Shown here piece by piece: positions 52,317 through 64,000 of a stretch of DNA of 64,000 bases (the first letter of the stretch is position 1; each line of letters begins with the position of its first letter). The translations under genes and the position numbers were made by a program. Source of the stretch: Viola odorata (taxonomy: Eukaryota > Streptophyta > Magnoliopsida > Malpighiales > Violaceae); NCBI GenBank assembly GCA_963691705.1, contig OY829539.1:19638407-19702406 (forward strand), read 5' to 3'. The notes beneath the pieces were generated by a model. It did no database searches and was not told where the DNA came from. It saw only the letters and a list, made by a program, of their open reading frames with translations.

Positions 52317-55300
52317 ATGGGGTTCTCAATGCAGCCATATGGAATACAGACAATGCTGAAAGACGGCCACAAGCATCTCTCCGGCCTCGACGAAGCCGTC
52401 GTTAAGAACATCGATGCCTGCAAGCAGCTCTCCGTCATCACTCGCACGTCCCTCGGTCCCAACGGTAACCATATCTGAGTTCCTTCTCTTTCTTCATGTT
52501 TATGTTGATATTGGTCTGTTTGAAGCTGTTTCTTATTATGGGGCGCCTGATTTGTTACATTCGTATCTTTTTGTATGATGAAAAGTAGGTAACCGAAAAA
52601 TTTTACGCTTGCTTTTGTAATAGCATCTGGATTTCAGGATAGTTGGGATGTCAGGATAGCTTAGTATCCTTCTGGTACCTTGACATTTATAGTTTAACTT
52701 GGTGGAAAAATGCTTTTGTAATAGCATCTGGATTTCAGGATATTTGGGATGTCAGGATAGCTTAGCATCCTTCTGGTACCTTGACATTTATAGTTTAACT
52801 TGGTGGAAAAATGGAGTTTTGGTAATTCAACTAACCTTATTTACTGACGAAATTCACCTATTAGATACTGAAGGCATGCATTATAAACAAATATGTAACA
52901 CAATGGCATCGTCACTTTTTTCTTCTTTTATTTTACTGTCACTTGATTCTCTTAGACTCTGGCTCCTGTTGAGTTCTCTGTTTTTGTTTTCTTTGTTGTA
53001 CATTCTCAAACAATAAGGGAGATTTGTTAGATGAATTATATGGGCAGGTTCTTATACTTGGTACTTGTAATTAAAGCTGAAAACAAATAGTGGATTCAGG
53101 GTTTTGCAGCAGTATGTTAACTAGTTCTTTGCTTTTTTCGCCTTTACCGATATTTCTCTTATTTATTTATTTTTGGTTTCGTGGGGTCAGGCATGAATAA
53201 GATGGTTATCAATCATTTGGACAAGTTGTTTGTTACCAATGATGCTGCAACAATTGTAAAAGAGCTTGAGGTTCAACATCCAGCAGCCAAGATTTTGGTA
53301 TTGGCTGGTAAGGCACAACAAGAAGAAATAGGAGATGGGGCAAACCTCACTATATCATTTGCTGGTGAACTTCTTTCAAATGCAGAGGAACTTATTAGGA
53401 TGGGCCTGCACCCAAGTGAGATCATCAGTGGATACACTAAAGCGAGCAACAAGGTTTTGTCCTGCTTCACTAAGTTGTTAAATGTCCAAGTTTTACTGTG
53501 TTGGCTGTTTCTTTGTCTGTTTCCCCTTCACTGAGTTAACTCTTCTTCCGTCATCTAATTTCTTAGGCAGCTGAAATCTTAGGTGAACTTGTGGAGAAGG
53601 GTTCAGAAACAATGGATGTGAGGAATAAGGAGCAGGTTATTTGTCGGATGAAGGCTGCTGTTGCTAGCAAGCAATTTGGACAAGAAGATATTTTATGCAA
53701 TCTTATTGCTGATGTGAGTACATCGTACAGAATTTTGCTTGTTATTGGTTGGTCTATAAGCTGCTCTTCTGAATGTGCATTCTCATCTTTGATATAATGC
53801 AGGCATGCATTCAAGTATGCCCCAAGAACCCTGTCAATTTCAATGTAGATAATGTCCGGGTTGCAAAGCTTGTGGGAGGTGGTTTGCACAATTGTACAAT
53901 TGTGCGTGGAATGGTTTTGAAAGGTGACTCGGGAGGTACTATAAAGAGAGTGGAGAAGGCCAAGGTGAGTGTTCATTCTCTTTTTTCTTTTTCAACATCG
54001 AGCTGAAGCTTTTAATGAATTTCTGGTCCTGTGTGTCTCCTGTTGTATTTCCGTTTGTAGAAATTAATAAATTGACCATGGTATGACATTTTTAGATTTT
54101 GATCCTGGGACTTGTTGTTCTGAACTTTTTTATATGGCTAATATTTTTTAGGTTGCTGTGTTCGTTGGTGGTGTTGATACCTCTGCAACTGAAACCAAAG
54201 GAACTGTGCTAATTCACTCTGCTGAGCAGGTATATTGAATTTGGGAGGAAATGCTTCTGTTGTTAGTCTCTAAATTTCCCTTTCCATGTTGTCAGATATA
54301 ATTGTTCAATATTTACTAGTGGCCATGTATTGGTAAAAGTGAACAAGTTGATTAAATTTCTTTGATATTCATAAATTCCCTAAAAATAGTTCCTATAACT
54401 GTTGTTGCAGCTAGAGAATTATGCAAAAACTGAAGAAGCTAAAGTTGAGGAGCTCATTAAAGCAGTAGCAGATTCCGGTGCCAGAGTCATTGTCAGTGGA
54501 GCTGCTATTGGAGAAATGGCATTACATTTTTGTGAACGTTACAAGTACTTACCTTTTTCCACTCTGAATTTTTATGCTTGTGTTATAGGTTGGCATTTGG
54601 GAAACTTAAGTGAAACTATTAACAAATCTTGTTTAGTCTATAACTGATCTGAATATAGGGTTTCTTTGTTCTTTTCTGCTGCGCTCATTTTCATGCTGGT
54701 GATTTTAATTTCTGATGTTCTTGCATGCAGACTTATGGTGTTGAAGATTAGCTCAAAGTTTGAACTGAGACGTTTCTGCCGCACAACTGGTGCTGCTGCT
54801 ATTGTAAGCTTACTATGACTTTCTCTATGTAATGATTTTTGGTTTGACATCTATTAATTTTTTTTCACTCTGTAACAGCTGAAGCTTAGCCAACCAAGCA
54901 TGGATGATCTTGGATATGTGGATTCTATATCGGTCGAGGAAATTGGTGGTTCCAGGGTATGTCCTAAGATGTTATCTTAGTCATAGCATAGTGAATGTGT
55001 GCATCTTTGTGTATTCATCTTGTTTAACTTGTTTGTTATCATGATGACTTTGCTGCTCTTCATGACTAAAATGTAGGTCACTGTTGTGAGAAATGAGGAA
55101 GGAGGTAATTCAATATCCACTGTTCTTTTGCGAGGAAGCACTGAGAGCATACTAGATGACCTTGAAAGAGCTGTTGATGATGGAGTGAATACCTATAAGG
55201 TTATTGTTTCTCATTAATTCTTTTTAGGATGTCTTCCAAATAGTTTTTTTTTTAAGAGGAAGCCTGTCCATATGTCCCTTTTTCTTAGCGATAATAATGT

Positions 55301-56637
55301 TGCTGATATTTTTTTTTCCTCATATCCTTACAGGCAATGTGCAGGGACAGTCGTATGCTACCTGGAGCTGCTGCTACTGAAATTGAATTGGCTAGAAGAC
55401 TAAAGGAGTTCTCCTTTAGGGAAACTGGGTAACTCTCTTTTCCATGTAGAGTTTTTTTTTGATAAGCTGAAGATATTATTAAAACATCCTTGTAGAGTTT
55501 TCACTTAATTTTTTAATCTCCCTGAGATTTTTTGGATCAAAGAAACAATTTGATACAATTCTTGGCTTGCAGATTGGATCAATATGCTATTGCAAAGTTT
55601 GCTGAAAGCTTTGAGATGGTGCCAAAAGTTCTAGCTGACAATGCTGGTCTTAATGCAATGGAGATCATATCTTCTATTTATGCTGAGCATGCATCTGGCA
55701 ATACTAAAGTGGGCATTGACTTGGAGGAAGGTGTTTGCAAGGATGTGTCAACCTTGAATATATGGGACCTTTACGTCACAAAGTATACTTCTACTTCTCT
55801 TTGTTCAATTGTGAAATGTTTGACATGTTCTTTTGTTGTTTCCCTTTCTGTGGTACTCTTTGCAATCTACTTGTTTGGGGTTGGGAACTTTCTCCATCAT
55901 TGGTCATTCTGCTTTATGTTCAACATTTGGATCTGTTTCCATATTTTGATTGATTCGTATCAACGTCTTGTGTCCTAATGTACTGTAACCCTGATTTAGA
56001 GGTTTGGTTATATAGTAGTACTATCTGTGGCTAGTGGGTATCATGGGTCACACTGAGCATCATGTTTATTCTTTTGGCTGACGGAGCCTTTTGTCACCAG
56101 ATAAGCCACCCAATAGTTTGTACTCCTTGTTGTCAGCTTTAAGTTCTGTTCTCATCTCGTTTCATTTAGAAAACAAAGATGTATATTTATACATTCTATA
56201 AGACAAATGTTCAACATTTAAATCATTATAATCTAGAGCGGAATTGTATCCTCAAAGATATGGAATTGGTACTCCATTTATTGGGTTGAAACATTGAATA
56301 TTTCAATCAAGATACATGCTTCAGTGTTTCTTGTGTTTCCTGTAGGTTTTTTGCGCTCAAATATTCTGCAGATGCTGCCTGCACTGTATTGCGAGTAGAC
56401 CAGGTATATTTTCTTGTAGATTTCTGTATCATGGAATTTTAGTAGTGGTGATTTTTACATGGATCTTTTGCGTAATATGATTTGATTTGTTTAGAGTTCC
56501 AGCTTTATGGAAGGTGATTGGATTTTTGGAAATGTTTGTCATTTATTTGCTCCTCCTTGTAGATTATAATGGCGAAACCAGCTGGTGGTCCAAGGAGAGA
56601 TGCTGCGCCAGGACCAGGAGGGATGGATGAGGACTAG
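52317..56637 (+). CDS. CCT8: CCT8, T-complex protein 1 theta subunit
   Basis: Thirteen exons: 52317-52464, 53191-53453, 53567-53713, 53803-53964, 54152-54229, 54411-54544, 54731-54803, 54879-54956, 55077-55199, 55334-55428, 55573-55782, 56346-56403, 56563-56637. All introns are GT-AG and the frame is continuous: 547 residues, the usual length. The protein is one of eight subunits of the cytosolic chaperonin TRiC/CCT, which folds actin, tubulin and other clients by ATP hydrolysis. Visible motifs: S-L-G-P-N-G-M-N-K-M (ATP site), G-D-G-A-N-L-T (nucleotide binding), V-V-R-N-E-E-G-G, L-R-G-S-T-E-S-I-L-D-D-L-E-R-A, P-G-A-A-A-T-E-I-E-L-A, and the C-terminal A-C-T-V-L-R-V-D-Q-I-I-M-A-K-P-A-G-G. No defects; a functional housekeeping gene. 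Confidence 0.96.
52611..52814 (+). repeat. Tandem duplication in CCT8 intron 1
   Basis: A 101-bp block starting GCTTTTGTAATAGCATCTGG is present twice head to tail with two or three differences. No coding content. Confidence 0.9.
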
Positions 56638-59509
56638 TGTTGGGGAGGGGGGCTTATTTTCGGATTAACTCTATTCCATCTGTCTGTTTGGGGGCTGAAT
56701 CTCTGTTCGAAATTTGGCATTTTCTTTTCAATTTTGTTTATGGTGAAATGAGTATTTTTGACCCTTCATGTTTGTATATTTTCACTTGGTAAGTTCTAAT
56801 CTATTTGGTTGTGTTGGCTTAGAAATTCTTGTAGCAGAAGCTGTAGTTTTGAACTCAAACAACTAATGGGTGGCCTTTGTTCTGTTTTTCTCGTTTTAGG
56901 TGCGTTTATTTTGTGGGATTTTTTTTGCCGTGTTAGTGTGGTGTTTTATATATTTATTTAAACAAGGTATTGCCTTCGTGTTCATTTTATTGTATTTTGA
57001 TTTATAAATAAATTTAGTTAGTTTATGAATGAAGTTAAATTTTATTTTTATAATTATAATTATTGAATTTTATTTTTTAACTATAATTACTGAATTTGTA
57101 TTTTTTATAATTAGGTAAAACTAATTATATTTTAAAGTCATCTCATCTCTTATAGTTTTCTTTCCTTTTTCTAATTCTTTAATTCTCTACTCTTACTCTT
57201 TTACTTATTATTATTATTTGTACACGATATTTAAGTATTAAAAAACAATTTATAATTTCAATTAGAAAAATTAAATAATTTTTAAATATTAATAACCATT
57301 TATTTAATTCATCTCTTGCGTTATTTTTTAGGGAAAAATACAGATTGGCACCCAACATTTACTAATAAAGACAATTTGGCAAATGGACCACCCAAGATTT
57401 CTCCATTAGACAAATTAACCACCCATGTTTTCGCCGTTAGACAATTTTGCTACTGTGACTGTCAATTTTAACTAACGGTGTTAAATAATTGTCACGTGAC
57501 CGTTATCTCATGGCGTGACAGTTAGCTTTATTATTTTTTATTAAATAATATGCTATGTCATCATTTTAGAAAACCCAAAAATTATAAAAATATGAGGAAA
57601 TTCTTTAAAAAAAAAAAAAAAATCCAAAAAAAAAAAATCCAAAAAAAATCAATACAAATGCTTAAAGCTATTTAAAGGATTAGATAACTACATACGCTTT
57701 TTATAATTGAGATAATGAAATATTTTTGAATATAGTACAATACGCATTTGTATTGACTCTTTATTTTTATAAAATAAATTAGAAATTGTTGTTGTATCAT
57801 GACTTTAACAATATTTTTTTTTCTTTTTCTATTTGTTTGATATTTTTATTTGCATTTTAATTTTAATTGAATTTTTTCTATTCTAACTCATCATATTTTA
57901 TGTTTTAATGTTATAACGCTTTAAATTATAGTTATTTATACTTTAATTATATTCATACTCAAATTAATCTTATCACGTAATTTAAATAAATTTTTTATTT
58001 TTTATTTACCTTTTACTTGTTTTGTATATATATAGTTGAGTCATATTAACAAAAAGTCAATAATTTTATTTTAATTAAATTAGTTATATAGTTTTTTTTA
58101 AAAATATCATTTTAGAATTTATTTAATAAATCTTTTTTAAAAATTATTCTTGTAATAAAATTTTAGTAGTTATATATATATTTTACTTATTACAATAAAT
58201 TGTTTCTGGTGTGATCCCCTCCTCTATTTATTTCCCATATTCATTTATTTATTTTCCCATCACTTTTTTTTTAGCTAATTTTAGTTTGCTTTTTTGAACT
58301 TCGATCAAATTAAAATACCATTTTGAAAGAAAAAAACTCAATTTTAGTGCACGTAATTACAGGAAATGCAATCTCCTACTCCATCAAGTTTTTCGTCCAA
58401 ATTGATGGAAAAAAATTAAAAATACCAAAAAAATAGGAATAGAATAAAAAAGTGAAAATAAAAAATAGGAAACAAAATTTCTTAAGAATAAGAAAATTTT
58501 GAAAAAATGATATGATTTTTTACAGAAATATAAAAGAAAAAAATCCAGAAAAAATAGTTTACGAAAAAGTTTGATTTTTTTTAAAGTTCCTACTTTTATA
58601 AATTATAATTCTTTAGAAGATAATTTTATGGGGTTTAATATAATTCTGAAACTCATTTCTTAAAGAATAACCCAAAATAAAAGAATCCAAATATTAACAA
58701 ATTTTAAAGAATTATAATAAGTTAAAAGTAGGAAATTAAAGTAAATCTAAAAAAAATCTAGAGATAAAAAATTCAAAAATTTTTGTAATTTTTTTTTTCT
58801 AGAATTGTTTTGTTCTTCAATTTTATATTTCTTAAAGAACAATATAATTTTTATTTGAAAATCAAAATCGACTTTTTTGTTCAGTGCGGTATTTGAGTTT
58901 GACCGAAGGTTCAAATGGCATATAAAAATTACCCCTGTTTTTTTCTCTTTACTTATTCACATTTTTTTCTTTTTCCTATTATTTATATATATAGATAACT
59001 TAAATTAAAATTACAAAATTATTTTACCATTTATTTAAGGCTATTCTTTTCTGAATATACAAATATCTTAGTTAAATGTATATTAAAAATAATTATCTTA
59101 AAAATATGTTCCATTTAACCCCTTTAGTTAAAAGTAAACTACATAAAATACCATATAGTTTGCTAAATGTCCCATTTAACCCCCTATTGTTTAAAATTTT
59201 GCAATATCAAACTCTATAGTTTCTTAGAAATTGCAAGTTTAACCTATATATTAGTTAAAAAATTCAAATAAAATAATAAAAACAGCAAAATTTTGAAATT
59301 TGGTCAAAATATGTGACAAATATATTTATTAAATTTTATTTACAGTGTGTTTTTAAATTTGTACTTTTTTATATTTAAAAAATATATCTCTTTTATTTTT
59401 TTTAATTTTTTCATTGAAGAGGATTCTCTCTAATATTTGTTACAATTTTTTCTTAAATTTATAATTTTAAAAAAATTATAGAATTGACACAACAAGTTTT
59501 TAAATTATA
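56638..59509. other. Long AT-rich intergenic spacer
   Basis: About 2.9 kb, strongly AT-rich. 57330-57600 is less AT-rich, with an imperfect foldback around CGTGACCGTTATCTCATGGCG, and may be part of an unclassified repeat. A-rich runs lie at 57607-57650. No exon, RNA gene or intact element is seen. Confidence 0.45.
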
Positions 59510-59769
59510 CTCCCTCTGGTCCGAAATGTATGACTTCCTCGCATCCCAATATTCAGTAGAGAACGCATATCGAGGAGGCCGGATGAGGCACTATTTGACC
59601 CCAAAAAATTCCGTACTTTTTTTTGAATGTACGTTAATCCTTAATGTACTTCCGAGAAAAAATTCGGGGCAAAATTGTCTCAAATAGTGACTGTTCCGGC
59701 CGTCTTAAGATACGTTCCGGAACAATAAAAGTAAATGCTAAAACGTCATACATTTCGGACCGAAGAGAG
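59510..59769. mobile_element. Stowaway-type MITE, copy 2
   Basis: 260 bp, CTCCCTCTGGTCCGAAATG to its inverted end CATTTCGGACCGAAGAGAG, TA on both sides (59508-59509, 59770-59771). The interior matches the copy at 31359-31618, including the GCATCCCAATATT and GAGGCCGGATGAGGCACTAT blocks; same family, same length. Confidence 0.9.
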
Positions 59770-60059
59770 TAAGAGTTTAAAAAATTATAGAGTTGACATG
59801 ATAAGCTAGAGTTGGCATTTTAAACTAGAGGAGTTTAAATGAAAGAGATTTTTTTTCTTCATAGTTTGCCTTCTAGTTAGTAGTGGCATTTTAAGCTAGC
59901 TACTTGTGTAATTCCAAAATACAAGAACGAAGTTCAAAGTATAAAGTCCAAAATACAGATCCAAACAAAAGTAATTTCTCAAGTAAGGATGAGCCTAGCA
60001 AGCAGTCACTGGTTTGTGTGTCTGTGCGTAGAAGCTGTTATTTCAGCTCCAACATCATC

Positions 60060-61853
60060 ATGGCTTCTCTTCTTTCCTTCTCATCACTTCCAAAACCAAC
60101 CATAGTAAAAGCTACAAATACCCTCATCTCTTCTACTCCAGAGATTCTTGATGAGAAATTTGGAAGGAAAGGCATCAAGTTCTTGGAATCCAACAGCACA
60201 CCATTTGTTGAGCTTACTGTTAGAAATGGGAGCTCCTTGAAGCTCCAAATACCAGATGCTCATGTCACCTCATACAAGCCAAAAGTGTATTGGAAGAAAG
60301 ATGGGTTTGAGGAGATTCTGCACACAATTCCTGATGCAAGAGACAGTAGTAAATCTAGAGGTGGCATTGGTTTGGTCATCAATGACGCTTCTGATGCAAA
60401 GGGCTCTAAAGGCTCTCTCATTGCTTCTTCTGACTGGACTGTCAAAGATGCTGATAATGATGCCATTGATGCTGTTCAGGTACTTTGGTTCATTGATATC
60501 AGCTTTCTCAGTCTTTTTTCTTGTTTTTTGAACTAATCTTTGCTTTACACTACTGGTTCTTGAAATAATTGTTGAGTTTCTTCAACTTTAATTCTCTTCT
60601 GGACTTGTTCATTCAAAATTGCATATCCAATTTGTCAATTCCTGGAAACTTGTGTGCCTTCATCTATTGTGGATGCATCAATAAGAAAACCAAGTTTAGG
60701 ATAATGAGTTCTGCATTTTCCCACGATACATCTGATTGCCAAAACTGTTTCTGGTCGAAGCATCTACGTGATTGCTGTTCCTGGATTGATCAGCTAGCCA
60801 TAGTTGTGTTGAATCCAAGATATTGTGACAGCACAAACTTCTGCTTTTAAAATTTGAGAAAAAGGTTATGAGAAACCCACCTAATGTTCATGATGCTATA
60901 GTCCAAATCAAGAGATGTGCATTAATTTCTTTGCATTTGAATAGTAATTGCAGATATTATGAATTTTTATCAGTTGCTTTGTTTTTTCTTTCTGGTTTGG
61001 TTATAGGTTGAATTGAGTTGTGTTACTGGACCTCTAGATATAACCTACATTGTCACACTCTATCCACTGAGCATGGCTGCAGCAGTTATAGTTAAGAACA
61101 TTGGCCGCAAGGATGTTAGTCTAACTAGTGCTATACTCAGCCATCTCAAATTCAAAAGGCGAGGAAGATCAGCAATACAAGGACTCCGAGCGTGTTCTTA
61201 CTGCACGCACCCTCCTCTACCTGCCCCTTTCGAAATCTTATCCGCGGCTGAAGTAATGAAGCCGGACTCTCCAGGATTACTCGATTTCGGTTACGAGCCT
61301 GAACAAAAACCAGGTTCCTGGACAGTGCAGGATGTTCCCTTCACAATTCTGCAGCATAGGCTTAGTAGAGTTTATGCTGCTCCGCCACAAGAGAGATTGA
61401 AACCGGTTTACAATACCAGTCCTTCCAAATATGAAACACTTGACCAGGTATCACTTCTCTGCACTGTTTTCCCATTAATTGTCACAGAAATTTCTCATTC
61501 ATGATTCTAGTAACTTTCCTTTCAACGGTCAGGACTTAGCCATAATTCAAGCTTAATGGACGAATATTGCATTTTTTTCCTCCTAATGTTGTAAGATCAT
61601 TTACACATGAGAAAGATTTATCTTAATGAGGTTTCAAAATCATTTCCGAATTTTACAGGGAAAAGAGCTATTCTTTAGGGTGATAAGGATGGGATTCGAA
61701 GACATATATGTAGGTGCACCAGGTTCCTCAGCAGAGAAGTATGGCCAGGACTATTTTATCTGCACAGGCCCTGCTGCAATGCTGGTTCCTGTTGTTGTCA
61801 AACCTGGTGAACAATGGAAAGGGGCTCAGGTTATACAGCATGACAATTTGTAA
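60060..61853 (+). CDS. Chloroplast NDH-complex factor, aldose-epimerase-like (NDF2/NDF5 family), gene 1
   Basis: Three exons: 60060-60479, 61007-61447, 61659-61853 (phase 0), 351 residues. A Ser-rich N-terminus after M-A-S-L-L fits a plastid transit peptide. The core is a galactose-mutarotase-like beta fold without an evident catalytic pair: [31 protein letters not shown], and [18 protein letters not shown]. It ends [10 protein letters not shown]. It is most like NDF2/PNSB2 and NDF5, proteins needed for the photosynthetic NADH dehydrogenase-like complex; which of the two is uncertain. An upstream in-frame ATG at 59904 would add about 52 residues; I prefer 60060 because the transit-like sequence starts there. 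Paralogue immediately downstream. Confidence 0.78.
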
Positions 61854-62635
61854 TTACTACATCTCGAGCATTTAAACTTCATTTAAAAATAAAAAAATCA
61901 TTTGAAGTTCATCTTCGTTTTAATTGTGCTTATCGTAAAGTATCAGTAGGCCTTGAAGCTGCTTATGATTTGTAATTGTAAAAATTATCCATAGAATTGA
62001 AGATTTGAGCTTATAAAATGGAGCAGAACACTTGTTTCGGCTTGAAAGGAAAATGATGACTTAGTTTTAGCTGAGAAGCTTGCATAACATAACAACATGC
62101 ATAGATGAAAAATGAGTTATACAAATGAATCCACTGATCTGTTTTACAGATAACAGAAGCAGTAATGGTGCCATTTATATCTGCAAAATCTTAAAAATAA
62201 CATTCTGCAACGATTCAGTTAGAAGTTTTGCTATCCAATCTAACCCGTATTTCCATAATTGAGAGCTTAAAGATAATCTTTTTAACCATGACCAACCAAA
62301 AAAATACTGTCTGAACCATACAACTACAAGACATTAATTACGAACAAAAATATACACGGGAAGCTCCTTTTGCTCCTTTTCCAAATACTGTCTGATTTCA
62401 ATGGTTTGGGGGCTGGTCCTTTTTGCTCCTTTTCCAAAACCTGAGTTTTTCTTGGTTTGGAAAATGAGAGGCCCATCTCAGAAGGAGTTAACCAAACAGT
62501 ATTTGGCTTTGATACCTGGCTTCCTGGGTAGAACCTAAACCCCAAACAGCCACATAGAAGGATAAGTGGACCCCACTATCATCTTCTTAATGAGGCCAAA
62601 GATTATCACAAGTGGAAAGAAGCACAACCATAACC
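61854..62635. other. Spacer between the two NDH-family genes
   Basis: About 780 bp containing the 3' end of gene 1 and the promoter of gene 2. 62350-62540 has an internal duplicated GCTCCTTTTCCAAA motif and a nearby inverted TTTGGAAAA; possibly a small foldback element. No genes. Confidence 0.4.
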
Positions 62636-63982
62636 ATGGCCTTCACCTCTCTTCCTTCACTGAACTTGACTCCTACCTGCTCAAAAGCTTCCAGTTCCAC
62701 CACTAAACATCCATCTACATTCCCAACTCATCTTCCTTCTACTTCTCTGCTGTTTAGCAGCAACAAGAGAGAATTCCCACTCCCATCAGTGGCTTCAATC
62801 CCGTACCAGCCTCTCAATGTGGACTTCTTGGAGGAAGAATTCAATGGTCATGGAGTAACCTTTGAGAATCTCGGCGATGGCTGCATTGTGAAGATGCGAC
62901 TGGACAATGGAAGCACAGCCACCCTGATGCTCCCAAGTGGCCTGATCACATCGTACAAAGCTCGAATGTGGCACGGAGGCACATCCGAGCTGTTACAGAC
63001 ATCAGTCACTGAAGGAGAGGATGGGGATGCTGTTGTACATGGAGGGGTGTCCTTAGCATTCAGCTTTGAAAGTGATGGTGAAACTTCATGGTCACCAAGT
63101 TCTTGGACTCTAAAAGATATTAAAGGAAGATCTGAAGACTCTATTCAGGTCCATACTTTCTAAGTGTACATCTTCACTTTCTTCAAAGATTTACTCGCGC
63201 TAATATTTTCTTGATGAGTTCAGGTTGAAATGATAAGCACTGATGCAAGGGAGATGGTTGATTTAAGATGCATTTTGAATCTCCAAGAAGACACCTTAAG
63301 CTCAGAACTTGTGGTCTCGAACTCGAAATCTTCGTCCATTCGGATGATGGGGTCTCTTATAAGCCATCTAACAGTAAGCACACCAGAAGCAACTTTCGCC
63401 ATCGGATTAGAGGGATCAAATTTCTTCAGCAGGCCTATGTTCTTGTCAAATTACAGCATTGTTCCTCCTGACCTTGGTAAATCTGGTCAACAATGGGATA
63501 ATAGGAGGGTAACAGGATCCGTTTCTAAACAAGGTGCAATGAATCAGAACAATGTTGGTAGCTCCGGAAGCGAAAAAAGAGAGGCTGAAGAAGAATTGGA
63601 GGGGGAAGAGACTGATACTTATAAGAATTTATGCGAGCAAATGAGCATGATTTATACCAGTGCTCCACGGAACTTCACACTTATCGACAGGGTACTTGCT
63701 TGATCGGTCCATATTCCAATGCATTCTTTTTCTACTTTGATATGCTGACAAAAGCTTTTCTTTTCCATATCTTGCACTATGAAACAGGGAAGAAGGAACT
63801 CAGTTGTGGTAGGAAGAGATGGTTTCGACGAACTGTACATGTTTAGCCCAGGCTCAACCCATGAAAGCTATGGCACATACTCTTTTATATGTTTGGGACA
63901 ATCAGCGATACTTAAACCGATAGTTTTGAGACCTGGAGATGTGTGGACAGGAGGGCAGCAGTTATACAACCCAAATGTCTGA
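62636..63982 (+). CDS. Chloroplast NDH-complex factor, aldose-epimerase-like (NDF2/NDF5 family), gene 2
   Basis: Three exons: 62636-63148, 63224-63691, 63788-63982, 391 residues, with the same intron positions and phases as gene 1. The N-terminus (M-A-F-T-S-L-P-S-L-N, about 50 Ser/Thr/Pro-rich residues) is a likely chloroplast transit peptide. Motifs: I-T-S-Y-K-A-R-M-W-H-G-G, S-S-I-R-M-M-G-S-L-I-S-H-L-T-V-S-T-P-E-A-T-F-A (split here by conserved family spacing), F-T-L-I-D-R-G-R-R-N-S-V-V-V-G-R and a C-terminal Y-N-P-N-V. An acidic, Glu-rich insert (about residues 290-310) precedes the last conserved block. It fits PNSB2/NDF2 best. Expected location: thylakoid-bound NDH subcomplex B. No defects. 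Confidence 0.8.
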
Positions 63983-64000
63983 TTACTGACGCAAAGAACA

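Noticed and set aside
59904..60059. Upstream in-frame extension of NDF-family gene 1
   Set aside because: Composition unlike a transit peptide (Lys/Ser/Gln), and the usual M-A-S start follows; treated as leader.
62350..62545. Foldback-like repeat before NDF-family gene 2
   Set aside because: Motifs are repeated but no TIR pair with a target duplication could be defined.
1..64000. tRNA or rRNA genes
   Set aside because: No cloverleaf-compatible A/B-box pair or conserved rRNA block was noticed on either strand by eye.

Overview
The window is nuclear DNA of a flowering plant, very probably a eudicot. It has spliced genes with GT-AG introns, chloroplast-targeted photosynthesis genes, plant-type Ty3/gypsy, LINE, MULE, Stowaway and pogo-like elements, and an integrated plant pararetrovirus. 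I cannot name the species from the sequence.

Left part (1-19320). The most striking object is a tandem array of units of about 420-450 bp, present at 1-8488 and 16252-18750. It is not an anonymous satellite. On the minus strand every unit carries a 120-bp exon that I recognise as exon 5 of a SWEET (MtN3) sugar transporter, with splice acceptor and donor positions at its edges. I count 24 full-length and 2 partial exon copies. The preceding SWEET exon (fifth transmembrane helix, ending in a GTAAGT donor) survives once, 5' of the array, at 18934-19083. Units 1-7165 form a higher-order repeat of 1766 bp (four exon types per period) whose copies look identical, so amplification or homogenisation was recent.

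A Caulimoviridae copy (about 8489-15591) sits inside the array, in the TA microsatellite of one unit. Its segments are scrambled in both orientations with short duplicated ends. A pogo/Emigrant-like element (15592-16249, TA target duplication) lies at its right edge.

Middle part (19321-37331). There is a frameshifted FAR1 DNA-binding-domain gene, a possible LINE tail, a 5'-truncated NAD(P)-binding reductase gene (At2g34460-like), an apparently intact ADP-glucose phosphorylase gene whose first intron hosts an antisense LINE, a Stowaway element, a YTH-domain m6A reader gene of the ECT family, and a MULE-like element that has captured a PPR gene fragment.

Retroelement (37477-51764). This is a 14.3-kb Ty3/gypsy element on the minus strand with 483-485 bp LTRs and a TTGTA target duplication. 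Its features fit the Tat lineage. gag, protease, RT and integrase are all damaged. The 3' half carries plus-strand antisense genes, including two paralogous spliced copies of the 'putative gypsy-type transposon' protein, several with their own TATA box.

Right part (51770-64000). A complete 13-exon CCT8 (chaperonin theta) gene is followed by a long AT-rich spacer with a second Stowaway copy. Two tandem paralogous genes of the NDF2/NDF5 (chloroplast NDH-complex, aldose-epimerase-like) family follow, both three-exon and complete. The intact genes are unrelated housekeeping or plastid genes and show no joint pathway.
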